NCBI RefSeq assembly: GCF_000716675.1
Contig: NZ_JNXT01000019.1
Location: forward strand, 106,642-170,641
DNA: 64,000 nt
Direction: 5' to 3'
From: Streptomyces alboflavus
GTDB taxonomy: Bacteria; Actinomycetota; Actinomycetes; Streptomycetales; Streptomycetaceae
Below the pieces are notes generated by a model. It did no database searches and was not told where the DNA came from. It saw nothing but the letters and a program-made list of their open reading frames with translations. Shown here piece after piece: positions 51,722 through 61,826 of the stretch (positions are counted from its first letter, which is position 1; each line of letters begins with the position of its first letter). The position numbers and the translations under genes were made by a program.

Positions 51722-51794
51722 TCTCTCCCACCCGCCCGCCCATGCTTCTGCCGGGGCTGACCGACAGCCCGGCACCCTCAGGCCCGCATCGGCG

Positions 51795-51900
51795 AGATTT
51801 CAGCCCGTCCGGCGTTTGAGGACGAGGCGCGGAGCGCCGATCAGCCGGGGGTCTGGGGGCGCAGCCCCCGGTTTCGGGAAGGGGTGGGGTTGGGGAGCCC
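51795..51900. repeat. Dispersed GC-rich intergenic repeat
   Basis: Starts GATTTCAGCCCGTCCGGCG and ends in the hairpin GGGGGCGCAGCCCCC plus GGTTTCGGGAAGGGG. It lies between convergent proS and the pseudokinase and may terminate both. The 294-bp gap holds only these repeats. Confidence 0.85.
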
Positions 51901-51909
51901 CCGGCAGGG

Positions 51910-52812
51910 CTACACCCACCCCGCGAACTCCAGCAGCAACTCCGCGTCCTGGTCCCGGCCCACTCGTAGGGCCCGGACACCGGACTCGACGGCCCGGAAC
52001 AGCGTCCACCCGCGCAGCCGCTCGGGATCCACGTCCAACGACTCGGCCAACCGCTTCACCCGCCGCCGCGTCACCGCCGCCCCCGACGGCGACGCGATCA
52101 GATCCTCCACCCGGTCCCGCACCAGCCGAGCCAGGTCGAACGCGGCCTCCCCGACCACCGGATCGGGCCCCACGGCCAGCCACGGCACCCGCTCGGCCGC
52201 GAGCACCTTGCTCTGCCGGAACGTCCCGTGCAGCAGCAGCCCGCCCCCCTCCGAGGGCACGGACCCGAGCAGCTCGTCGCGCGCGGCGAGAGCGGCGTCC
52301 ACGAGCGGCCGGGCGTCCGGATCGGAGCACGCGGCCATCGCCTCGGCCTGCCGCCCCGTCCGCTCGGCGACGGTCTCGAACCGGTGCCCGGCCGGCGGCG
52401 CCACCCACAGCCGGCGCAAGGTCCCGGCCGCCTCCAGCATGGACTTGGCCTCGGGCAGGGACCGCACGGACACGTCCCGCTGCAACCGTTCGACGAGCAG
52501 CGCCCCGTCGGCGGCGTCCAGGAGCCGCGCGGCCCCCATCCCGCCCCAGTGGGCGAGCGCCGCCCGCTCGCTGTCGGGCCGGGACCGGGGCGGCACCAGC
52601 TTGAGCACGGCGGGCGTACCTTCGCGCGTCCGGACGAGTACGACGAGGCTGCTGCGGCCACCGGGCACCTGCACCCGCTCCACGGTCAGCCCGTGCCGTG
52701 CGACGGCCTCCTCGGCCAGTTCGGGCAGGCGGTGCAGCCAGTCGTCGGTGGCGGCGTCGCGCGTCGCCTCGCCGAGCGCACGGACGAGGCGCGGCGGCGG
52801 TTCGAAAGCCAT
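51910..52812 (-). CDS. Aminoglycoside phosphotransferase (APH(6))-like protein, catalytic residues missing
   Basis: 300 residues from the ATG at 52812. The overall order matches streptomycin-6-kinase-type APH proteins: AVLKLVPP (ATP lysine K71), LLLHGTFRQSKVL near 192-204 and WLAVGPDPVVGEAAFDLARLVRDR near 211-234. However, the catalytic loop usually reads HGDxxxxN, and here the Asp is T197 and the Asn is K202. The metal-binding Asp (usually AIDPK) is G215. So it is probably a non-catalytic, binding or regulatory protein, not a resistance enzyme. The gene is minus strand, converging with proS. Confidence 0.8.
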   Translation of the reverse strand: MAFEPPPRLVRALGEATRDAATDDWLHRLPELAEEAVARHGLTVERVQVPGGRSSLVVLVRTREGTPAVLKLVPPRSRPDSERAALAHWGGMGAARLLDAADGALLVERLQRDVSVRSLPEAKSMLEAAGTLRRLWVAPPAGHRFETVAERTGRQAEAMAACSDPDARPLVDAALAARDELLGSVPSEGGGLLLHGTFRQSKVLAAERVPWLAVGPDPVVGEAAFDLARLVRDRVEDLIASPSGAAVTRRRVKRLAESLDVDPERLRGWTLFRAVESGVRALRVGRDQDAELLLEFAGWV

Positions 52813-53081
52813 GCGCGAGATGTTCCCTTCCCGGTCGCCCGAAGGCGTTCGTGTTCCGACTGCCCGAGGGCGGACGTACGTGGCGGCGCACCCGCGCCAG
52901 AGCTGAGCCCATGCCGTCGGCGTGCTCACACCGAAGGCCTGCTCACGCCGACGGCGCCCGCACGCCCCAAGGCCGCTCACGCCGACAGCGCACCCGCGCC
53001 CCAGCCTCACTCACCCCGACAGCGCCCGCACGCCCCAGCAGCACTCACCCCGACAGTGGCTCCCCCCTGCCCCAAGTGCCC

Positions 53082-53597
53082 TCACGCCCCCGGTGACGCG
53101 CCCGCGGCGCCGTCTGCCGACGCCCGGGAGCGCTCCGCGAGCCCAGGGAAGGCTACGCTCCCTCCGCGCCAGCGCGCCGCCCGCACCGCCGCCTCCCGCA
53201 GGGACTCGGCCGCGGCGCCGCGGCGGGCGCCCTCGGTCGCGCGGACCAGATCGGAGTAGACCGCGGCGACCCGCTCCTCCAGCTCGGCCGCCAGGCGGAC
53301 GGCCGCCGCCGAGTCGGGCACCGGGAACGGCAGGGCGTACGCCGCGGCGGAGGGCTCGGGCTCGCCGCCGAGGCCGCGTACCGTCCGCCGGAGCTCGTCC
53401 CGGCGCGCGCGGTGCGCGTCGTACGCCGTGCGTGCGTCCGCCCGCCGCTCGTCGCCGATCCGGCCGCCCACGACGCCGTAGCCGTAGACAGCCGCGTGCT
53501 CGGCCCGCAGGGCCGCCTGCAGGGCCTTCAGCTCGGGTTCTCTGTCGGTCTTGCTGTCCGCTTCTCCGTCCGCGTCCGCGCGGATCTCTCGGCTCAC
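53082..53597 (-). CDS. DUF4439-like ferritin-fold protein
   Basis: 171 residues starting at the GTG at 53597, overlapping the upstream lipoprotein stop by 4 bp. The pattern LKALQAALRAEHAAVYGYGVVGGRI ... AYDAHRARRDELRRTVRGLGGEPEPSAAAYALPFPV and AAELEERVAAVYSDLVRAT resembles the four-helix DUF4439 domain (ferritin-like), but metal ligands are not obvious. It is coupled to a secreted lipoprotein, so a cell-envelope partner is possible. Confidence 0.8.
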   Translation of the reverse strand: MSREIRADADGEADSKTDREPELKALQAALRAEHAAVYGYGVVGGRIGDERRADARTAYDAHRARRDELRRTVRGLGGEPEPSAAAYALPFPVPDSAAAVRLAAELEERVAAVYSDLVRATEGARRGAAAESLREAAVRAARWRGGSVAFPGLAERSRASADGAAGASPGA

Positions 53598-54127
53598 TTG
53601 TCGTCCTCCGTCAGCAGGTACGCGTGCGCGGCGCCCGCCGCCGCGACCGACGCGAGCAGTCGGGCCAGTTCGGCGGGGGCGTCCAGGAGCTGCTTGCCGC
53701 GCCGCCGGGCCAGTTCCCGCTCCGCCCCGGCCAGGAACCGCAGGGCGTCCCGCTCGCCGTCCGGGACGGACACCGGGGCGGGGGAGGGAGCCTTGGCGGA
53801 CTTGGGCGACTTGGCGGGCGTGGGCTCGGGGTCCGCGTCGAACGCCTTCTCGTGCCGCGCCACCTCCGCCCGCAGCGGCCGCAGCAGCCCCGCCAGGGGA
53901 GCGTGCGCCGCGAGCACGGCGTCGTACCGCCGCAGCAGCTCGGCACTGTCCCGCGCCGCACGCGCGCGCAGCCGGTCGTCGGCGGAAGGGCGGCCGTCGC
54001 CGGAGGAGTCGCCGGAGCCGGAGCACCCGGCGAGCAGCGTGGTGCCGGCCGCGGCGGCGGCCCCGGTCAGCAGGCTCCTTCGGCGCGGGCCCGGACGGGT
54101 CCACGAAGGGGTGAGATACGACGGCAC
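53594..54127 (-). CDS. Putative Tat-exported lipoprotein
   Basis: 177 residues. RRRSLLTGAAAAAGTTLLAGC is an RR-containing signal with a clear lipobox (LAGC, cysteine near 35). After a Ser/Gly/Asp linker, the rest is helical and charged (RLRARAARDSAELLRRYDAVLAAH ... ERDALRFLAGAERELARRRG). The function is unknown; it is probably paired with the coupled DUF4439-like protein. It is divergent from rimP. Confidence 0.8.
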   Translation of the reverse strand: MPSYLTPSWTRPGPRRRSLLTGAAAAAGTTLLAGCSGSGDSSGDGRPSADDRLRARAARDSAELLRRYDAVLAAHAPLAGLLRPLRAEVARHEKAFDADPEPTPAKSPKSAKAPSPAPVSVPDGERDALRFLAGAERELARRRGKQLLDAPAELARLLASVAAAGAAHAYLLTEDDK

Positions 54128-54415
54128 GGCAGACGTCCTCGGAAAGGTTGGCCGCTAGGGCAGGGAGGGCAGGGGCGAGGGGGGTGCGGAGAGGAGTGCG
54201 GGAGTGCGGGGGAGGGGGGAGCCCTCGGGTGACGGGAGGTCCGGGCGCGGGCCCGGTGATCACCGTACCTGCGCCCTGTCCTCGTACGCGCGATCGGCTC
54301 GTACCGGGGTGTGCGGAGCCCCGGCGGTGGACGGCAACACCCTCCGCGACCGGATACCCTTTGACCTGACACGCGACGATCCCACAACAGCACACGCGGC
54401 CGAGGAGTCACCCGG

Positions 54416-54949
54416 ATGAGCACCACCCAGAGCGAGAGGCTGCGAGAACTGCTGGAACCGCTCGTCAGCTCGAAGGACCTGGATCTCGAAGAGATCGAAG
54501 TGGCCTCGGTCGGACGCAAGCGGGTGCTGCGGGTCGTCGTCGACTCCGACGACGGCGTGGATCTGGACCGCATCGCCGAGCTGAGCCGCGAGTTCTCCGC
54601 GAAGCTCGACGAGTCGGACGCGATGGGCGACGGCGAGTACACGCTCGAGGTCGGCTCCCCGGGCGCCGAGCGCCCCCTCAAGGAACGGCGCCACTACGTA
54701 CGCGCCATCGGACGCCTCGCGAAGTTCCAGCTCACCGAGGGCGGCGAGCTGACCGCGCGGATCCTGAAGGTCGACGACGAGGGCGTGGACCTCGAAGTGC
54801 CCGGAGTGAAGGGCCGCAAGCCCACCGCCCGCAGGCTCGCCTTCACGGAGATCGCCAAGGCGCGCGTCGAGGTGGAGTTCAGCCGCAAGCCCGCAGGCGA
54901 CAACGACGACAACGACGAGAAGAACGTGAAGGAAGAGGAGGAGGCGTAG
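54416..54949 (+). CDS. rimP: Ribosome maturation factor RimP
   Basis: 177 residues. [46 protein letters not shown] and [22 protein letters not shown] are RimP signatures. The acidic C-terminal tail ([15 protein letters not shown]) is typical for Streptomyces. It assists 30S assembly. It is separated by two bases from nusA and starts the nusA-infB operon. Confidence 0.96.
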   Translation: MSTTQSERLRELLEPLVSSKDLDLEEIEVASVGRKRVLRVVVDSDDGVDLDRIAELSREFSAKLDESDAMGDGEYTLEVGSPGAERPLKERRHYVRAIGRLAKFQLTEGGELTARILKVDDEGVDLEVPGVKGRKPTARRLAFTEIAKARVEVEFSRKPAGDNDDNDEKNVKEEEEA

Positions 54950-54951
54950 CC

Positions 54952-55959
54952 GTGGACATCGACATGAGTGCCCTGCGAGGTCTGGTGCGGGAGAAGGAGA
55001 TCTCCTTCGACCTGCTGGTCGAGGCGATCGAGTCGGCCCTCCTCATCGCCTACCACCGCACCGAGGGAAGCCGCCGCCACGCGCGCGTGAAGCTCGACCG
55101 CGAGAGCGGTCACGTGACGGTCTGGGCGAAGGAGGACCCCGAAGACCTCGAGGAGGGCCAGGAGCCCCGCGAGTTCGACGACACCCCGTCCGACTTCGGC
55201 CGCATCGCCGCCACCACCGCCAAGCAGGTCATCCTGCAGCGGCTGCGCGACGCGGAGGACGACGCGACCCTCGGCGAGTACGCGGGCCGTGAGGGCGACA
55301 TCGTCACCGGTGTCGTCCAGCAGGGCCGCGACCCGAAGAACGTGCTTGTCGACATCGGCAAGCTGGAGGCCATCCTGCCCGTGCAGGAGCAGGTGCCGGG
55401 CGAGGAGTACCCGCACGGCATGCGCCTGCGCAGCTATGTGGTGCGGGTCGCCAAGGGCGTGCGCGGCCCGTCCGTGACGCTCTCGCGCACCCACCCGAAC
55501 CTGGTCAAGAAGCTGTTCGCGCTCGAGGTACCGGAGATCGCCGACGGGTCCGTGGAGATCGCCGCCATCGCGCGCGAGGCCGGGCACCGCACCAAGATCG
55601 CGGTCCGTTCGACCCGCTCGGGCCTGAACGCCAAGGGCGCCTGCATCGGCCCGATGGGCAGCCGGGTGCGCAACGTGATGGCCGAGCTCAACGGCGAGAA
55701 GATCGACATCGTGGACTGGTCGGACGACCCGGGCGACATGGTGGCCCACGCCCTGTCCCCGGCCCGCGTCAGCAAGGTCGAGATCGTCGACCTGGCCGGC
55801 CGTTCCGCCCGCGTGACGGTGCCGGACTACCAGCTCTCGCTGGCGATCGGCAAGGAGGGCCAGAACGCCCGCCTCGCCGCCCGCCTCACCGGCTGGCGCA
55901 TCGACATCCGGCCGGACACCGAGCTGCCCGAGCACGCGGCGCGGGACTCCGAGGGCTGA
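54952..55959 (+). CDS. nusA: Transcription termination/antitermination factor NusA
   Basis: 335 residues, GTG start two bases after the rimP stop. It has the N-terminal RNA-polymerase-binding domain, an S1 domain ([29 protein letters not shown], about 118-146), and two KH domains ([16 protein letters not shown] ... [20 protein letters not shown] and [21 protein letters not shown]). The short actinobacterial form lacks the acidic repeats of E. coli NusA. Confidence 0.97.
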   Translation: MDIDMSALRGLVREKEISFDLLVEAIESALLIAYHRTEGSRRHARVKLDRESGHVTVWAKEDPEDLEEGQEPREFDDTPSDFGRIAATTAKQVILQRLRDAEDDATLGEYAGREGDIVTGVVQQGRDPKNVLVDIGKLEAILPVQEQVPGEEYPHGMRLRSYVVRVAKGVRGPSVTLSRTHPNLVKKLFALEVPEIADGSVEIAAIAREAGHRTKIAVRSTRSGLNAKGACIGPMGSRVRNVMAELNGEKIDIVDWSDDPGDMVAHALSPARVSKVEIVDLAGRSARVTVPDYQLSLAIGKEGQNARLAARLTGWRIDIRPDTELPEHAARDSEG

Positions 55960-56092
55960 TCGGACCGGTCGCTCCGGGTTCCCCGGCCCCCACGGGGTCC
56001 CGGGGCTCCCGGGTTCCTGAACTGATCAAGACAACATCCGTTCGATTCTTGCCCCAAAGGGGTGAGGTCGGTGCGGGGAGGTAGACTTAAGC

Positions 56093-56392
56093 GTGTCTGG
56101 CCGGACGCATGCCCGAGCATGCCCTGAGCGCACCTGTGTGGGGTGCCGGGAGCGAGCGGCCAAGAGTGAGCTGCTGCGCATCGTGGCGATCGAGGGCATC
56201 TGCGCCCCCGACCCAAGCGGTACGCTGCCCGGCCGGGGTGCGTATGTACACCCCGCCCTGGTCTGTCTCGACCTGGCGCTCCGCCGCCGGGCGTTCCCGC
56301 GGGCCCTTCGGGTCCAGGGACCGCTCGACACCGCGGAACTGCGCCGGAATGTCGAGGCTGCCGAGACCGTTGCCCAGCAGGCAACACCGTAG
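56093..56392 (+). CDS. ylxR: YlxR family (DUF448) RNA-binding protein
   Basis: 99 residues. RTCVGCRERAAKSELLRIV and LPGRGAYVHPALVCLDLAL are the family motifs (CxxC and GRGAYV). GGGAGG lies 11 bases before the GTG. YlxR proteins are small nucleoid/RNA-binding factors usually between nusA and infB, as here. The 133-bp gap after nusA has a small hairpin-prone GC stretch but no clear terminator. Confidence 0.93.
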   Translation: MSGRTHARACPERTCVGCRERAAKSELLRIVAIEGICAPDPSGTLPGRGAYVHPALVCLDLALRRRAFPRALRVQGPLDTAELRRNVEAAETVAQQATP

Positions 56393-56537
56393 GAAGTGCC
56401 GCACGGAACCCCATGCGGCCCTGGTACCCCGCGAGTTGGAAGTAGGTCGAGATTGCGATGAGCACTCGATGAGCACGCGATGAGTACGCCCATGAAGTAG
56501 CGACGGTCCGGCGTAACCCGGACCTAAAAGGAGCGAA

Positions 56538-59500
56538 GTGGCTAAGGTCCGGGTATACGAGCTCGCCAAGGAGTTCGGCGTGGAGAGCAAGGTCGTCATG
56601 GCCAAGCTCCAGGAACTCGGTGAATTCGTACGTTCGGCGTCCTCGACGATCGAGGCGCCCGTAGTACGCAAACTGACTGACGCATTGCAGCAGGGCGGCG
56701 GCAACGGCAAGTCCGCCGCCAAGCCCGGGGCGCCCCGCAAGGCGGCCGCCCCCAAGCCGGGGACCCCGTCGGCCCCCTCTCCCGCGCAGGCCGCCAAGCC
56801 GGCCGCGCCCAAGCCGCCGGCGCCCAAGCCGGCCGCTGCCGACAAGCCCGCCGCGGCGCCCGCTCCGGGCCCCCGCCCGGGTCCGGTCGCGCCCAAGCCC
56901 GTGACGCCGAAGCCCGCTCCGGCGGCTCCGGCTCCGGCCGCGCCCGAGTTCACCGCACCCCCGGCCGCCCCGGCGCCCCAGGCTCCGGCAGCGTCGTCGG
57001 GGACCTCGGCCCCGGCGGGCCCGCGTCCCGGCGCCCGCCCCGGTGCCCCCAAGCCCGGAGGCCGTCCGGCCCCCGGCCAGGGCCAGGGTCAGGGCCAGCG
57101 CGGCGGCGACCGCGGCGACCGTCAGGGTGCCCCGCGCCCCGGCGGCCAGGGTGGCGCCCCGCGTCCGGGCGGCCGTCCGGCAGGACCGCGCCCGGGCAAC
57201 AACCCCTTCACCTCTGGTGGCTCCACCGGCATGGCGCGCCCGCAGGCGCCCCGTCCGGGCGGCGCCCCGCGCCCCGGCGGCCAGGGTGCCCCCGGCGGCC
57301 CGCGCCCGCAGGGCCAGGGCCAGGGCGGCGGCCAGGGTGGTCCCCGTCCGCAGGGTCAGGGCGGCGCTCGTCCGTCCCCGGCCGGAATGCCGCGCCCGCA
57401 GGCGCCGCGTCCGGGCGGTGCCCCCGGCGGTAACCGTCCGAACCCGGGCATGATGCCGCAGCGTCCCGCCGCGGGCCCGCGTCCCGGTGGTGGCCCCGGC
57501 GGTGGCCGCGGCCCTGGTGGCGGCGGTCGTCCCGGTGGCGGTGGCGGCGGTCGTCCCGGCTTCGCCGGTCGTCCCGGTGGTCCCGGTGGCGGCGGCGGTG
57601 GCTTCGCCGGTCGTCCGGGTGGTCCCGGTGGCGGCGGCGGTGCCGGTCGTCCCGGTGGTGGCGGCGGCTTCGGCGGTCGTCCCGGCTTCGGTGGCCGTCC
57701 CGGTGGTCCCGGTGGCCGCGGTGGCACGCAGGGCGCCTTCGGCCGTCCCGGCGGTCCCGCGCGTCGCGGTCGCAAGTCGAAGCGGCAGAGGCGCCAGGAG
57801 TACGAGGCCATGCAGGCCCCGTCGGTCGGCGGCGTGATGCTGCCGCGCGGCAACGGCGAGACCGTTCGCCTGTCGCGTGGTGCCTCCCTCACCGACTTCG
57901 CCGAGAAGATCAACGCCAACCCGGCGTCGCTCGTCGCGGTGATGATGAACCTCGGCGAGATGGTCACGGCCACGCAGTCCGTCTCCGACGAGACGCTGCA
58001 GCTCCTCGGCGACGAGATGAACTACACCGTTCAGATCGTCAGCCCCGAGGAGGAGGACCGCGAGCTGCTCGAGTCGTTCTCCATCGAGTTCGGCGAGGAC
58101 GAGGGCGGCGAAGAGGCCCTCATGTCCCGTCCGCCGGTCGTGACCGTCATGGGTCACGTCGACCACGGAAAGACCCGACTGCTCGACGCCATCCGCAAGA
58201 CGAACGTCATCGCGGGCGAGGCCGGCGGCATCACGCAGCACATCGGTGCGTACCAGGTCGCCACCGAGGTCAACGGCGAGGACCGCGCGATCACCTTCAT
58301 CGACACCCCGGGTCACGAGGCGTTCACCGCCATGCGTGCCCGTGGTGCGAAGTCGACCGACATCGCGATCCTCGTGGTGGCGGCCAACGACGGTGTGATG
58401 CCCCAGACGATCGAGGCGCTGAACCACGCCAAGGCGGCCGACGTGCCGATCGTGGTCGCGGTCAACAAGATCGACGTCGAGGGCGCGGACCCGACCAAGG
58501 TGCGCGGTCAGCTCACCGAGTTCGGTCTGGTGGCCGAGGAGTACGGCGGCGACACGATGTTCGTCGACATCTCCGCCAAGCAGGGCCTCAACATCGACTC
58601 CCTGCTCGAGGCCGTCGTCCTCACCGCCGACGCCTCGCTCGACCTGCGGGCCAACCCGGAGCAGGACGCGCAGGGCATCGCGATCGAGGCGCACCTGGAC
58701 AAGGGCCGCGGCGCCGTCGCGACCGTCCTGGTCCAGCGCGGCACGCTGCGCGTCGGAGACACGATGGTCGCCGGCGACGCGTACGGCCGAGTCCGCGCGA
58801 TGCTCGACGACAAGGGCGAGACCGTGGAAGAGGCGGGTCCCTCGACCCCGGTCCTCGTCCTCGGCCTCACCAACGTCCCGGGCGCGGGCGACAACTTCCT
58901 GGTCGTCGACGAGGACCGTACGGCCCGTCAGATCGCCGAGAAGCGTGCCGCCCGTGAGCGCAACGCCGCGTTCGCCAAGCGCGTCCGCCGTGTCTCGCTC
59001 GAGGACCTGGACAAGGTGCTCAAGGCCGGCGAGATCCAGCAGCTCAACCTCATCATCAAGGGTGACGCTTCTGGTTCCGTCGAGGCCCTGGAGTCCTCCC
59101 TGCTCCAGCTGGACGTCGGCGAGGAGGTCGACATCCGCGTGCTGCACCGCGGCGTGGGTGCGGTCACCGAGTCGGACATCGACCTGGCCATGGGCTCCGA
59201 CGCCATCGTCATCGGCTTCAACGTCCGCGCGGCAGGCCGTGCCGCGCAGATGGCGGAGCGCGAGGGCGTCGACGTCCGCTACTACTCGGTGATCTACCAG
59301 GCCATCGAGGAGATCGAGGCGGCCCTCAAGGGCATGCTCAAGCCGGAGTACGAAGAGGTCGAGCTCGGCACGGCGGAGATCCGCGAGGTCTTCCGCTCGT
59401 CCAAGCTGGGCAACATCGCGGGTGTGCTCATCCGCTCCGGCGAGGTCAAGCGCAACACCAAGGCCCGGCTCCTGCGCGATGGCAAGGTCATCGCCGAGAG

Positions 59501-59651
59501 CCTCAACATCGAGGGCCTGCGTCGTTTCAAGGACGACGTCACCGAGATCCGCGAAGGGTTCGAGGGCGGTATCAACCTCGGCAACTTCAACGACATCAAG
59601 GTGGACGACGTCATCGCGACGTACGAGATGCGCGAGAAGCCGCGGGCTTAG
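56538..59651 (+). CDS. infB: Translation initiation factor IF-2
   Basis: 1037 residues, GTG start with AAAAGGAG upstream. The N-terminal IF2_N motif ([25 protein letters not shown]) is followed by about 350 residues of Pro/Ala- then Gly/Arg-rich low complexity (residues about 55-415). A second IF2_N region ([20 protein letters not shown]) then leads to the GTPase: G1 GHVDHGKT at 539-546, G3 DTPGHEAF, G4 NKID. The C-terminal domains end [17 protein letters not shown]. Tandem short motifs ([10 protein letters not shown]) in the Gly-rich part could vary in length. Confidence 0.98.
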   Translation: MAKVRVYELAKEFGVESKVVMAKLQELGEFVRSASSTIEAPVVRKLTDALQQGGGNGKSAAKPGAPRKAAAPKPGTPSAPSPAQAAKPAAPKPPAPKPAAADKPAAAPAPGPRPGPVAPKPVTPKPAPAAPAPAAPEFTAPPAAPAPQAPAASSGTSAPAGPRPGARPGAPKPGGRPAPGQGQGQGQRGGDRGDRQGAPRPGGQGGAPRPGGRPAGPRPGNNPFTSGGSTGMARPQAPRPGGAPRPGGQGAPGGPRPQGQGQGGGQGGPRPQGQGGARPSPAGMPRPQAPRPGGAPGGNRPNPGMMPQRPAAGPRPGGGPGGGRGPGGGGRPGGGGGGRPGFAGRPGGPGGGGGGFAGRPGGPGGGGGAGRPGGGGGFGGRPGFGGRPGGPGGRGGTQGAFGRPGGPARRGRKSKRQRRQEYEAMQAPSVGGVMLPRGNGETVRLSRGASLTDFAEKINANPASLVAVMMNLGEMVTATQSVSDETLQLLGDEMNYTVQIVSPEEEDRELLESFSIEFGEDEGGEEALMSRPPVVTVMGHVDHGKTRLLDAIRKTNVIAGEAGGITQHIGAYQVATEVNGEDRAITFIDTPGHEAFTAMRARGAKSTDIAILVVAANDGVMPQTIEALNHAKAADVPIVVAVNKIDVEGADPTKVRGQLTEFGLVAEEYGGDTMFVDISAKQGLNIDSLLEAVVLTADASLDLRANPEQDAQGIAIEAHLDKGRGAVATVLVQRGTLRVGDTMVAGDAYGRVRAMLDDKGETVEEAGPSTPVLVLGLTNVPGAGDNFLVVDEDRTARQIAEKRAARERNAAFAKRVRRVSLEDLDKVLKAGEIQQLNLIIKGDASGSVEALESSLLQLDVGEEVDIRVLHRGVGAVTESDIDLAMGSDAIVIGFNVRAAGRAAQMAEREGVDVRYYSVIYQAIEEIEAALKGMLKPEYEEVELGTAEIREVFRSSKLGNIAGVLIRSGEVKRNTKARLLRDGKVIAESLNIEGLRRFKDDVTEIREGFEGGINLGNFNDIKVDDVIATYEMREKPRA

Positions 59652-59661
59652 CGTTCTCGGT

Positions 59662-59699
59662 CGGGGGTCGCCCGGGGGTTCCCCCCTGGGCGGCCCCCG
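59662..59699 (+). terminator. Terminator after infB
   Basis: A stem of 17 pairs with two wobble/mismatch positions (CGGGGGTCGCCCGGGGG and the opposed arm) around a short loop, 11 bp after the stop. Confidence 0.7.
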
Positions 59700-59708
59700 G
59701 CTTCATAT

Positions 59709-59843
59709 GGGGCTGCGCCCCTGTCCCCGCCTTTCGGCGCTTCGCGCCTCGTCCTCAAGCGCCGGACGGGCTAGAACTCACCGGCACAATTTCCAGCCCC
59801 TCCGGCGATTGAGGAGCGGGGTCTGGGGCGGAGCCCCAGGTAC
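59709..59843. repeat. Two opposed partial copies of the dispersed repeat
   Basis: Left half 59709-59774 (GGGGCTGCGCCCC ... CGCCGGACGGGCT) faces a right half at 59792-59843 (TTCCAGCCCCTCCGGCGATT ... GGGGCGGAGCCCC), giving a long imperfect inverted repeat between infB and ylxP. The 318-bp gap 59652-59969 holds this, the infB terminator and the ylxP promoter region. Confidence 0.8.
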
Positions 59844-59969
59844 GGGACGGGTAGGGGCGGCGGGGGCGAAACTCCGTCGAGTGAACGCGTCCCGCGTTGT
59901 ACGGTTCTGGTGACCCTGCCAACCGTGCGCAGGGCGCGATCCCGCACCGGCGGGTTATCCGGGACACAC

Positions 59970-60266
59970 ATGTATGTGGGGACTCTGTCCTTCGACCTGC
60001 TCCTCGGCGACGTACATTCGCTGAAGGAGAAGCGCTCCCTCGTCCGCCCGATCGTGGCGGAACTCCAGCGGAAGTACGCGGTGAGCGTGGCGGAGGTCGG
60101 CCACCAGGAACTGCACCGCAGGAGCGAGATCGGCCTCGCGCTGGTCTCCGGGGACGCGGGGCACATCACGGACGTACTGGACCGGTGCGAACGGCTCGTC
60201 GCCGCCCGGCCCGAAGTGGAGCTGCTGTCCGTACGGCGGCGCTTCCACGGTGACGATGACGACTGA
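59970..60266 (+). CDS. ylxP: DUF503 family protein (YlxP)
   Basis: 98 residues from the ATG at 59970. MYVGTLSFDLLLGDVHSLKEKRSLVRPIVAELQRKYAVSVAEV and RSEIGLALVSGD are DUF503 signatures. It is a small alpha/beta protein of unknown exact role, conserved between infB and rbfA. Confidence 0.95.
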   Translation: MYVGTLSFDLLLGDVHSLKEKRSLVRPIVAELQRKYAVSVAEVGHQELHRRSEIGLALVSGDAGHITDVLDRCERLVAARPEVELLSVRRRFHGDDDD

Positions 60267-60323
60267 ACGACTTGATCGACCTGAACGACCAGCGACGAGC
60301 ACAGCACAGAAGGAGACGGAGCA

Positions 60324-60818
60324 GTGGCCGACAACGCGCGGGCGAAGAGGCTGGCGGACCTCATCCGAGAGGTGGTGGCCCAGAAGCTGCAGCGCGGGAT
60401 CAAGGACCCGCGGCTCGGCTCGCATGTCACCATCACGGACACCCGGGTCACCGGTGACCTGCGGGAGGCGACCGTCTTCTACACGGTCTACGGGGACGAC
60501 GAGGAGCGCGCGGCCGCGGCCGCGGGCCTGGAGAGCGCCAAGGGCGTGCTCCGCTCCGAGGTCGGCCGGGCGGCGGGTGTGAAGTTCACGCCGACGCTCA
60601 CCTTCGTGGCGGACGCCCTCCCGGACAACGCCCGGGCCATCGAGGACCTCCTCGACCGGGCGCGCGCCTCGGACGCGAAGGTCCGTGAGGCGTCCGCGGG
60701 CGCCGATTTCGCGGGCGGCGCCGACCCGTACCGCAAGCCGGAGACCGAAGATGACGCGGCAGATGCCGCAGACGCCGCCGACGGCACCGCCGGCAAGGAC
60801 GGCGACGCCTCGTCATGA
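60324..60818 (+). CDS. rbfA: Ribosome-binding factor A
   Basis: 164 residues, GTG start with AGGAGACGGA upstream. RAKRLADLIREVVAQKLQRGIKDPRLGSHVTITDTRVTGDLREATVFYTVYG is the KH-like RbfA fold, needed for 16S rRNA maturation. A ~50-residue acidic C-terminal tail (ETEDDAADAADAADGTAGKDGDASS) extends beyond the usual fold. It overlaps truB by 4 bp (ATGA). Confidence 0.97.
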   Translation: MADNARAKRLADLIREVVAQKLQRGIKDPRLGSHVTITDTRVTGDLREATVFYTVYGDDEERAAAAAGLESAKGVLRSEVGRAAGVKFTPTLTFVADALPDNARAIEDLLDRARASDAKVREASAGADFAGGADPYRKPETEDDAADAADAADGTAGKDGDASS

Positions 60819-61720
60819 CCAAGCGCAGCACCACGCCGGACGGCCTTGTCATCGTCGACAAGCCGTCCGGCTTCACTTCGCACGACGTGGTCGCCAAGAT
60901 GCGGGGCATCGCCAAGACCCGCCGCGTCGGGCACGCGGGCACGCTCGACCCGATGGCGACGGGCGTCCTCGTGCTCGGCGTCGAGCGGGCCACGAAGCTG
61001 CTCGGCCACCTGGCGCTCACCGAGAAGGAGTACCTCGGCACGATCCGCCTCGGCCAGGCCACCGTCACGGACGACGCGGAGGGTGAGATCACCTCGTCCG
61101 CGGACGCCTCCGGCGTCAAGCGCGACGCCGTCGACGCGGGCATCGCCAAGCTGTCCGGCGCCATCATGCAGGTCCCGTCGAAGGTCAGCGCCATCAAGAT
61201 CGACGGCAAGCGGTCCTACGCGCGCGCCCGCCAGGGCGAGGACTTCGAGATCCCGGCCCGGCCCGTCACGGTCTCCTCCTTCCAGGTGTACGACATCCGG
61301 GACGCGGTCGCCGAGGACGGCACCCCCGTCCTGGACCTGGTCGTGTCCGTCGTCTGCTCCTCCGGTACGTACATCCGCGCCCTCGCCCGTGACCTCGGCG
61401 CCGACCTGGGCGTCGGCGGCCACCTCACGGCGCTGCGCCGCACCCGCGTCGGGCCGTACAAGCTGGACTCGGCGAAGACCCTCGACCAGCTCCAGGAGGA
61501 GCTGACGGTGATGCCGGTCGCCGACGCGGCCACCGCGGCGTTCCCCCGCTGGGACGTCGACGAGAAGCGGGCGCGGCTGCTCGCCAACGGCGTGCGGATC
61601 GACATGCCGGACGAGTACACGGGCGCCGGGCCCGTCGCCGTCTTCGGACCCGAGGGCCGCTTCCTGGTGCTCGCGGAGGAGTCGAAGGGCAAGGCGAAGA
61701 GCCTCGCCGTCTTCTCCTGA
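60815..61720 (+). CDS. truB: tRNA pseudouridine(55) synthase
   Basis: 301 residues. The catalytic Asp is D45 in GHAGTLDPMATGVL; KxSGFTSHDVV at the start and KVSAIKIDGKRSYARAR (YA motif) support TruB. The C-terminal PUA-like segment follows residue 240. It isomerises U55 in the T-arm of tRNAs. The stop codon lies inside a 22-bp tandem duplication. Confidence 0.97.
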   Translation: MTKRSTTPDGLVIVDKPSGFTSHDVVAKMRGIAKTRRVGHAGTLDPMATGVLVLGVERATKLLGHLALTEKEYLGTIRLGQATVTDDAEGEITSSADASGVKRDAVDAGIAKLSGAIMQVPSKVSAIKIDGKRSYARARQGEDFEIPARPVTVSSFQVYDIRDAVAEDGTPVLDLVVSVVCSSGTYIRALARDLGADLGVGGHLTALRRTRVGPYKLDSAKTLDQLQEELTVMPVADAATAAFPRWDVDEKRARLLANGVRIDMPDEYTGAGPVAVFGPEGRFLVLAEESKGKAKSLAVFS

Positions 61721-61750
61721 CCCGCAGTCCGTCTTCTCCTGACCTACGGT
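61707..61750. repeat. 22-bp tandem duplication over the truB stop codon
   Basis: CCGTCTTCTCCTGACC begins both copies (61707 and 61729), so the sequence around the TGA is repeated directly after the gene. Confidence 0.85.
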
Positions 61751-61826
61751 CAGTTCGCTGGCGCGGAGCGGGAGTTGTGGCGCGGAAGCTGCGCCCGCTC
61801 GGCGGTCCGTGCGGCGTGGGACCTGT

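Noticed and set aside
51910..52812. Aminoglycoside resistance gene
   Set aside because: The catalytic Asp, Asn and metal-binding Asp are all replaced.
55827..59147. 1106-codon minus-strand frame opposite infB
   Set aside because: The TGT/GTT/ATG repeat composition mirrors the infB Gly/Arg-rich region. No ribosome site and no domain; a GC-driven shadow.
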